Shown here one piece after another: positions 5,877 to 10,391 of a stretch of DNA of 10,391 bases. The first letter of the stretch is position 1; every line of letters begins with the position of its first letter. The translations under genes were made by a program, and so were the position numbers. The stretch is from an uncultured Lachnospiraceae bacterium. GTDB taxonomy: Bacteria; Bacillota; Clostridia; Lachnospirales; Lachnospiraceae. Where the stretch lies: positions 1 to 10,391 of the forward strand of contig CANRJU010000074.1 of assembly GCA_947631075.1 (NCBI GenBank), written 5' to 3'. The notes under the pieces were generated by a model. The model did not search any database. It worked only from the letters and a program-made list of their open reading frames with translations, and was not told the DNA's origin.

Positions 5877-8288
5877 ATGCAGTACGGATATTTTGATGAA
5901 AAGGCAAAGGAGTACGTCATCACCCGGCCAGACACGCCAAAGCCCTGGGCCAATTATCTGGGATCGCCGAAATACGGCGCGTTGATTTCCAATAACGCCG
6001 GGGGATACAGCTTTGTGAAGTCCGGCGCCAACGGGCGCATCCTGCGCTATGTGTTCAACCAGTTCGACCAGCCGGGACGATATATTTACATGAGGGACAA
6101 TGAGACAAAGGATTACTGGTCCGCGTCGTGGCAGCCGGTGGGAAAAGATCTTAACAGCTATAAAAATGAGTGCAGGCACGGCACGGGCTATACCAAAATC
6201 GCGGCGGATTACAGCGGAATCCACAGCGAGGCCGTCTACTATGTGCCGTTAGATAAATCCTACGAGGTGTGGGAGCTGACCGTGCGGAACAATTCGGAGA
6301 AGCCCCGCAGCCTGACGCTGACGGGTTACGCGGAATTTACCAATATTGGGAACTACGAGAACGACCAAGTCAATTTGCAGTACTCTCTCTTTATTTCCCG
6401 GACGATGTTCGATGAGAACCGCATCCGCCAGCTGATTCACGGGAACCTGGACGTGGCCTCGCAGACCGGCAGCGTGGATGAAAAAATCGTGATCGAGCGC
6501 TTTTTCGGACTGGCGGGAGCGACGGCTGACTCCTACTGCGGCGACCGGGAGGAATTTCTGGGAGCTTACCGGGATTACAGCAATCCGGCGGGAGTAGAAA
6601 ATGGCGATCTGGGAAATCATCTGAATTATAACGGGAACAGCTGCGGCGCCCTCTCGACGGTGGTGACGCTGGCGCCCGGCGAGGAAAAGACGATCGCGTT
6701 TTTGTTAGGGGAAATGCCCCCGGAGGAGAGCGCGGCCCTTCTGGCCTCCTATGAGGCGCCGGAGGAAGTGTGCCGGCGCGAGTGCGGGGAGCTGGCGGCA
6801 AACTGGCACGAAAAGCTGTCCCATTTCCAGGTGGAGACGCCGTCCCCGGAATTTGACGCGATGATCAATACATGGAACGCCTACAACAGCTTTATCACAT
6901 TTACATGGTCGAGAGCGGCGTCCTTTCTCTACTGCGGACTGCGAAACGGCTACGGCTACCGGGATACGGTTCAGGACATCCAGGGCGTCATTCATCTCGC
7001 GCCGGAGGAGGCGGCGGAGAAAATCCGCTTTATGCTCTCGGCGCAGGTGGATCACGGCGGCGGACTGCCTTTGGTAAAATTTACCCACAATCCCGGCCAT
7101 GAGAACACGCCGGAGGACGAATCCTATGTGCGGGAGACCGGGCATCCGGCGTACCGGGCCGACGACGCGCTGTGGCTTTTCCCCACGGTGTACAAATACA
7201 TAGCGGAGACGGGCAACACGGCTTTTCTGGACGAGGTGATTCCCTTTGCCAACCAGGGAGAGGGAACCGTCTATGAGCACTTGAAACGCGCGCTTGACTT
7301 CTCTATGAATCACTTAGGTCCCCACGGAATGCCCGCGGGGCTGTACGCGGACTGGAACGACTGTCTGCGCCTGGGCGCCGACGGGGAGTCCTCTTTCGTG
7401 GCCTTCCAGTTTTACTATGCGTTTACCATTCTGAAGCGCTTTGCGGAGGAGAAGGGCGACCGGGCCTACAGGGAGGAGCTGGCGGAGCGCCAGGAGCTGT
7501 TCCGGGAGAGGGTGAACCGGCTCTGCTGGAACGAGGATCGCTTTATCCGCGGATTTACGGAGCGGGGAGAGACGATCGGTGAGCGGGGCGACAAAGAGGC
7601 GAATATGTGGCTGAATCCGCAGAGCTGGTCGGTGATCAGCGGACTTGCCGACAAAGAGCAGGCGGAGCTTGCCATGGAGCAGGTATATGAGAGGCTGAAT
7701 ACGCCCTACGGCGCGATTCTGATGGATCCGCCCTACCATGCGCACGCCTTTGACGGCGCGCTGGCCGTAATCTACAATGCGGGCGTGAAGGAAAACGCGG
7801 GCGTGTTCTCCCAGTCCCAGGGCTGGCTGATTCTGGCGGAAGCCCTGCTCGGACACGGCGAGAGAGCCTATGGATATTTTTGCGAGAACGCCCCCTCGAT
7901 GCAGAACGACAAGGCGGAAATCCGGGGTATCGAGCCCTATTGTTATGGACAGTTTACAGAGGGAAAGGCCAGTCCTCACGGGGGACGCTCCCATGTGCAC
8001 TGGCTCACGGGAACCGCGTCCACGGTCATGGTGGGATGCGTGGAGGGAATCCTGGGCATGCGCCCGGACCTGCACGGCCTCAAAATAGATCCCTCCATTC
8101 CCAGGGACTGGAAAGAGTTAAAAATCCAGAAAGATTTCCGGGGAAGAAAATTGAATATTAAAATTGTAAATCCGAACGGAAAAGAGTCCGGCTGCGCGAA
8201 AATGACCGTGAACGGAAACCAGGTGTCCGGAAATTATGTGCCGGAGGAGCTTCTCACGGACGTCACGGAGATCGAGCTGACTATGTAA
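5877..8288 (+). CDS. GH94 disaccharide phosphorylase (cellobiose/chitobiose/laminaribiose phosphorylase type)
   Basis: At 803 residues this matches the usual length of cellobiose and N,N'-diacetylchitobiose phosphorylases. The opening GYFDEKAKEYVITRP and NYLG...SNNAGGYSF (4-46) are typical of GH94. Other motifs are YRDTVQD (361-367, phosphate Arg362), ADWNDCLRLG (491-500, Asp495 the likely general acid), KENAGVFSQ (638-646), Gln692 and LTGTAS (710-715). The GESS motif after the catalytic segment resembles chitobiose phosphorylase, whereas Tyr633 matches cellobiose phosphorylase. Leu629 stands where cellobiose phosphorylase has an acceptor-site Glu, and Gln646 where the phosphate His normally is. 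The acceptor is therefore not safely assignable; with the GH16 neighbour, laminaribiose or cellobiose are better guesses than chitobiose. GGAGGAG (5861-5867) begins directly after the previous stop, so the gene is in the same operon. Confidence 0.9.
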   Translation: MQYGYFDEKAKEYVITRPDTPKPWANYLGSPKYGALISNNAGGYSFVKSGANGRILRYVFNQFDQPGRYIYMRDNETKDYWSASWQPVGKDLNSYKNECRHGTGYTKIAADYSGIHSEAVYYVPLDKSYEVWELTVRNNSEKPRSLTLTGYAEFTNIGNYENDQVNLQYSLFISRTMFDENRIRQLIHGNLDVASQTGSVDEKIVIERFFGLAGATADSYCGDREEFLGAYRDYSNPAGVENGDLGNHLNYNGNSCGALSTVVTLAPGEEKTIAFLLGEMPPEESAALLASYEAPEEVCRRECGELAANWHEKLSHFQVETPSPEFDAMINTWNAYNSFITFTWSRAASFLYCGLRNGYGYRDTVQDIQGVIHLAPEEAAEKIRFMLSAQVDHGGGLPLVKFTHNPGHENTPEDESYVRETGHPAYRADDALWLFPTVYKYIAETGNTAFLDEVIPFANQGEGTVYEHLKRALDFSMNHLGPHGMPAGLYADWNDCLRLGADGESSFVAFQFYYAFTILKRFAEEKGDRAYREELAERQELFRERVNRLCWNEDRFIRGFTERGETIGERGDKEANMWLNPQSWSVISGLADKEQAELAMEQVYERLNTPYGAILMDPPYHAHAFDGALAVIYNAGVKENAGVFSQSQGWLILAEALLGHGERAYGYFCENAPSMQNDKAEIRGIEPYCYGQFTEGKASPHGGRSHVHWLTGTASTVMVGCVEGILGMRPDLHGLKIDPSIPRDWKELKIQKDFRGRKLNIKIVNPNGKESGCAKMTVNGNQVSGNYVPEELLTDVTEIELTM

Positions 8289-8299
8289 CAGATCGCTCA

Positions 8300-9079
8300 T
8301 CATCCCTTGCGGGGGTCCTCATCCGGCGTCCGGTTCACGTCCCAGTTGTTCATGTAATTGCGGTCCCGGTAGACCTTGGGCGTCATGCCGGTCTGGGCGC
8401 GGAAGTGCTGGATGAAGTGGCTCTGCGAGGAATAGGACAGCATGTTGGCGATCTCCACCAGATTGTAATCGCTGTACCGGAGAAGGTTCTTCGCCATGTC
8501 GATTTTCCGCTGGCGGATGTACTCGCTGACGGAAACGCCCATTTCCTGTTTGAAAATGCGGGACAGGTAGGTAGGGGAGATGCAGATCTCTTTAGCCAGA
8601 TCTTCTACGGTAAAGCGATCCATGATGTGGACATAGATGTAGTCGATGGCCTCCGCCACCTGCTTGGAGGACGCGGCGCGCTTTTTCAGGGAGAGCATTC
8701 TCCCGGCGTAGTCGAGGACCATCTGGTCGTGCAGCAGCACGATTTCGGCCAGGCTGGTACACCGGTCCATCTTCTGGATGTAGTCGTCGCTGAGGCCGAA
8801 CGCCTCCTCTAGCGCCATGCCGCCTTCCATGCAAAAGCGCGTAATCAGAGCCGCGGTCACTACAAAATGATATCGGAGATTGGTCAGGGGGTTGTCGGAC
8901 AGGCGGCCGACGCCGTCCGGATTTTCAAAGGCGCCGCGCAGGCAGTTCTCCTGCACATCGCCTATGCGGCCCTCGGCCACGGCCCGGTAGAACTGAAATT
9001 CTTCTCCGGGGTTCCGGTGGCTGACAAGCTCCCGCTCGGTGTCCATCTCCAGGGGTTTCCATGTGTTTGAATTTTTCAT
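8300..9079 (-). CDS. AraC-family transcriptional regulator
   Basis: The 259-residue product ends in a two-helix-turn-helix AraC DNA-binding domain (about 143-242), including VEDLAKEICISPTYLSRIFKQ (158-178) and the second motif LVEIANMLSYSSQSHFIQHFR. The N-terminal half (about 25-130) looks helical and contains NPLTNLRYHFVVTAALITRFC; it does not look like the AraC cupin sugar-binding domain, so the signal it senses is unclear. The ATG at 9079 is chosen because TGAGG lies 6 nt before it and a good promoter is found at 9202-9230. An upstream in-frame ATG at 9211 would fall upstream of the predicted transcript start and cannot be used. Its position between the glucan operon and the binding-protein gene makes it the likely regulator of both. 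Its stop is 11 nt from the stop of the converging phosphorylase gene. Confidence 0.9.
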   Translation of the reverse strand: MKNSNTWKPLEMDTERELVSHRNPGEEFQFYRAVAEGRIGDVQENCLRGAFENPDGVGRLSDNPLTNLRYHFVVTAALITRFCMEGGMALEEAFGLSDDYIQKMDRCTSLAEIVLLHDQMVLDYAGRMLSLKKRAASSKQVAEAIDYIYVHIMDRFTVEDLAKEICISPTYLSRIFKQEMGVSVSEYIRQRKIDMAKNLLRYSDYNLVEIANMLSYSSQSHFIQHFRAQTGMTPKVYRDRNYMNNWDVNRTPDEDPRKG

Positions 9080-9099
9080 TTTATGCCTCATTTCTACTA

Positions 9100-9155
9100 C
9101 GCGTTTACGCGAACTATATTCGCTTAGCAATTTGTTTTTGCTCAGAGACAAATTG
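9100..9155 (-). promoter_or_regulatory. Structured 5' leader of the AraC gene (two small inverted repeats)
   Basis: Two perfect inverted repeats lie in the leader of about 115 nt. The first is CGCGT/ACGCG (9100-9104 with 9107-9111, 2-nt loop). The second is CAATTTGT/ACAAATTG (9128-9135 with 9148-9155, 12-nt loop). Neither is followed by a T-tract on either strand, so they are not terminators. They may be operators or leader RNA structure; no known riboswitch class is recognised. Confidence 0.3.
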
Positions 9156-9201
9156 TCGTGTGAGAATTCCAGTTGCTCGGTTGTTACAATATTTATATGG
9201 G

Positions 9202-9230
9202 AGTATAGCACGAATGAGTAAACTTTACAA
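9202..9230 (-). promoter_or_regulatory. Promoter of the AraC regulator gene
   Basis: Read on the - strand, TTGTAA (9225-9230) and TATACT (9202-9207) are separated by exactly 17 bp, a good sigma-A type promoter. Transcription should start near 9195, leaving a leader of about 115 nt before the chosen ATG at 9079. Confidence 0.65.
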
Positions 9231-9255
9231 GTGAAACCAAGGGGTCGGACGAGTA

Positions 9256-9343
9256 ATATTTGTCATTTTTACTAAAAAAACACATAAATCTGACATTTAA
9301 TTGTCTAAATTTAATATACTATTGGCTTTTAAAGCCCTATAAT
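9256..9343 (+). promoter_or_regulatory. Regulatory region and promoter of the sugar-binding-protein gene
   Basis: The divergent intergenic region 9080-9403 is 324 bp and holds no gene. On the right-hand side, TATAAT (9338-9343) is the best -10, with only TATACT at the -35 position (9315-9320, 17-bp spacer). AAATCTGACATTT (9286-9298) lies 39 bp before the -10 box, as in the promoter at 1440-1497. A related copy, ATATTTGTCATTT (9256-9268, 10 of 13), lies exactly 30 bp further upstream, which would put the two on the same DNA face. The palindrome GGCTTT-T-AAAGCC (9324-9336) sits between the -35 and -10 positions and could be a repressor operator. Function is inferred. Confidence 0.6.
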
Positions 9344-9403
9344 TGGGAGTATCAAATGGCTGGTCAACATATCAAAAAAAACCAAAAAAGAAAGGAGCTA
9401 TTT

Positions 9404-10391
9404 ATGATGAAAAGAATTTTAAGTCTTATGCTGGCGTCTGTGATGGTTATGAGCCTGCTGTGCGCCTGCGGAAGCGAGGGGGGAGATACCGGGAGCGCCG
9501 ATAGCAGCGTGAGCACCGGCGAGGAAGGAAAGATCATCAACATCTATGTGTGGAACGACGAGTGGCAGAACAAGTTCAACGACAACTACCCGGAGGTAGA
9601 AAAGACATCCAGCGACAAGTCTGTTACCTATCTGAAAGACGGCACGGAAGTGCACTGGATCGTGAATCCGAACCAGGACGGCGTTTACCAGCAGAAGTTA
9701 GACGAGGCGCTGACCAAGCAGGACAGCGCGCCGGCCGATGAGAAGATCGACATGTTCTTAGTAGAAGCGGACTACGCGCTCAAATACATCGACCCGACCG
9801 TGTCCGTAGCAGTGCCGATTTCCGAACTGGGAATCACAGACAGCGACATCTCAAGGCAGTATCAGTACACCAAGGACGCCGTGACGATTGACGGCCAGAC
9901 TTATGGCCTCAGCTATCAGGCTACCCCGGGAATGCTTGTTTACCGCCGCTCTATCGCCAAGGACGTTCTCGGAACCGACGACCCGGAGAAGGTAGCGGAG
10001 GCAGTTTCCGACTGGGATAAGTACTACGAGACCGCGGATAAGATGAAGGCAAAGGGATACTACATGTATTCCGGACGCGCCGATACATTCCGCGTATACT
10101 CCAACAATGTGTCCGCGCCGTGGGTGAGCGGAACCGACGTAGTCGTTGACCCGAACATGATGAACTGGGTAAACCGCTCGATGGAGGACATCAAGAATAA
10201 GATCAGCCACAACTGCCCGGGCCAGTGGCAGGACGAGTGGAACAAGGATATGGCGCCGGATTCCAAGGTGTTCAGCTTCTTCTTCCCGGCATGGGGCCTG
10301 GATGTGTGCATCAAGCCCAACGTAGACGGCACGGACGCCGCAGAGGACTGGGCGTGCTGCGCGGCTCCCCAGAAGTTCTACTGGGGGGGGT
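9404..10391 (+). CDS. Sugar ABC transporter solute-binding lipoprotein, N-terminal part (runs off window)
   Basis: The frame is open from ATG 9404 to the window edge, 329 codons without a stop. The product begins MMKRILSLMLASVMV, then LLCACGS, a lipoprotein signal with Cys22 as the likely lipidated residue. A Gly/Ser/Asp-rich linker follows, and then IINIYVWNDEW, a typical first strand of CUT1-type carbohydrate-binding proteins (SBP family 1). Late segments such as FFFPAWGLD and AAPQKFYWGG also fit this class. It should be anchored outside the membrane and deliver oligosaccharide to permeases expected beyond 10391. AAAGGAG (9391-9397) lies 6 nt before the first ATG; a second ATG at 9407 is equally possible. 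Given the neighbouring glucanase and phosphorylases, the ligand is probably a beta-gluco-oligosaccharide, but nothing in the sequence fixes this. Confidence 0.9.
   Translation, partial: MMKRILSLMLASVMVMSLLCACGSEGGDTGSADSSVSTGEEGKIINIYVWNDEWQNKFNDNYPEVEKTSSDKSVTYLKDGTEVHWIVNPNQDGVYQQKLDEALTKQDSAPADEKIDMFLVEADYALKYIDPTVSVAVPISELGITDSDISRQYQYTKDAVTIDGQTYGLSYQATPGMLVYRRSIAKDVLGTDDPEKVAEAVSDWDKYYETADKMKAKGYYMYSGRADTFRVYSNNVSAPWVSGTDVVVDPNMMNWVNRSMEDIKNKISHNCPGQWQDEWNKDMAPDSKVFSFFFPAWGLDVCIKPNVDGTDAAEDWACCAAPQKFYWGG

Noticed and set aside
9080..9211. Longer N-terminus of the AraC regulator from ATG at 9211
   Set aside because: The -10 box at 9202-9207 lies inside it, so this ATG is upstream of the predicted transcript start. 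The added residues also do not look like part of the regulator family.
9301..9320. TTGTCT/TATACT as the promoter of the binding-protein gene
   Set aside because: The spacer would be only 8 bp. TATAAT at 9338-9343 is a better -10 box and agrees with the arrangement at the glucan operon.
10383..10390. Run of eight G at the right end as a possible frameshift
   Set aside because: The frame stays consistent with a Trp-Gly-Gly ending expected in this protein class up to the edge; with one base left after the run nothing can be concluded.
1..10391. CRISPR arrays, tRNA or rRNA genes, insertion sequences or attachment sites
   Set aside because: I saw no regularly spaced repeats, no tRNA-like cloverleaf or rRNA sequence, no transposase frame and no flanking target duplications in the window.

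Overview
The window looks like a chromosomal segment of a fairly GC-rich member of the Bacillota, most likely a gut-type Lachnospiraceae. Supporting signs are strong GGAGG ribosome binding sites, a TTG start, a DUF624/YesL membrane protein, an LCAC-type solute-binding lipoprotein, and an AraC regulator of the kind common near sugar loci in that family. This placement is inference from protein style, not from a marker gene.

Left part (1-1417): the end of a polytopic membrane protein and an ABC ATPase form the tail of a probable ABC-2 exporter unit. It is closed by a clear hairpin terminator at 1381-1428.

Centre (1440-8288): a four-gene operon on the + strand encodes a DUF624 (YesL-like) membrane protein, a leaderless GH16 endo-beta-glucanase and two large inverting glycoside phosphorylases. 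The junctions are tight: the GH16 and first phosphorylase genes overlap by ATGA, and 16 nt separate the two phosphorylases. The set fits intracellular breakdown of imported beta-1,3- or mixed-linkage beta-glucan oligosaccharides. The cytoplasmic endoglucanase would shorten them and the phosphorylases would release glucose 1-phosphate. The exact linkage of each phosphorylase cannot be fixed by eye.

Right part (8300-10391): an AraC-family regulator lies on the - strand, its stop only 11 nt from the stop of the second phosphorylase. A 324-bp divergent intergenic region separates it from a sugar-binding lipoprotein gene that runs off the window; the permease genes would be expected beyond the edge.

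The most notable observation is in the regulatory DNA. The motif AAATCTRACATTT lies exactly 39 bp upstream of a TATAAT -10 box, with no good -35 box, at both the glucan operon (1440-1497) and the solute-binding-protein gene (9286-9343). This suggests one activator-dependent regulon joining import and catabolism, with the AraC protein between them as the obvious candidate activator. The second phosphorylase also has Gln where characterised cellobiose phosphorylases have a phosphate-binding His.
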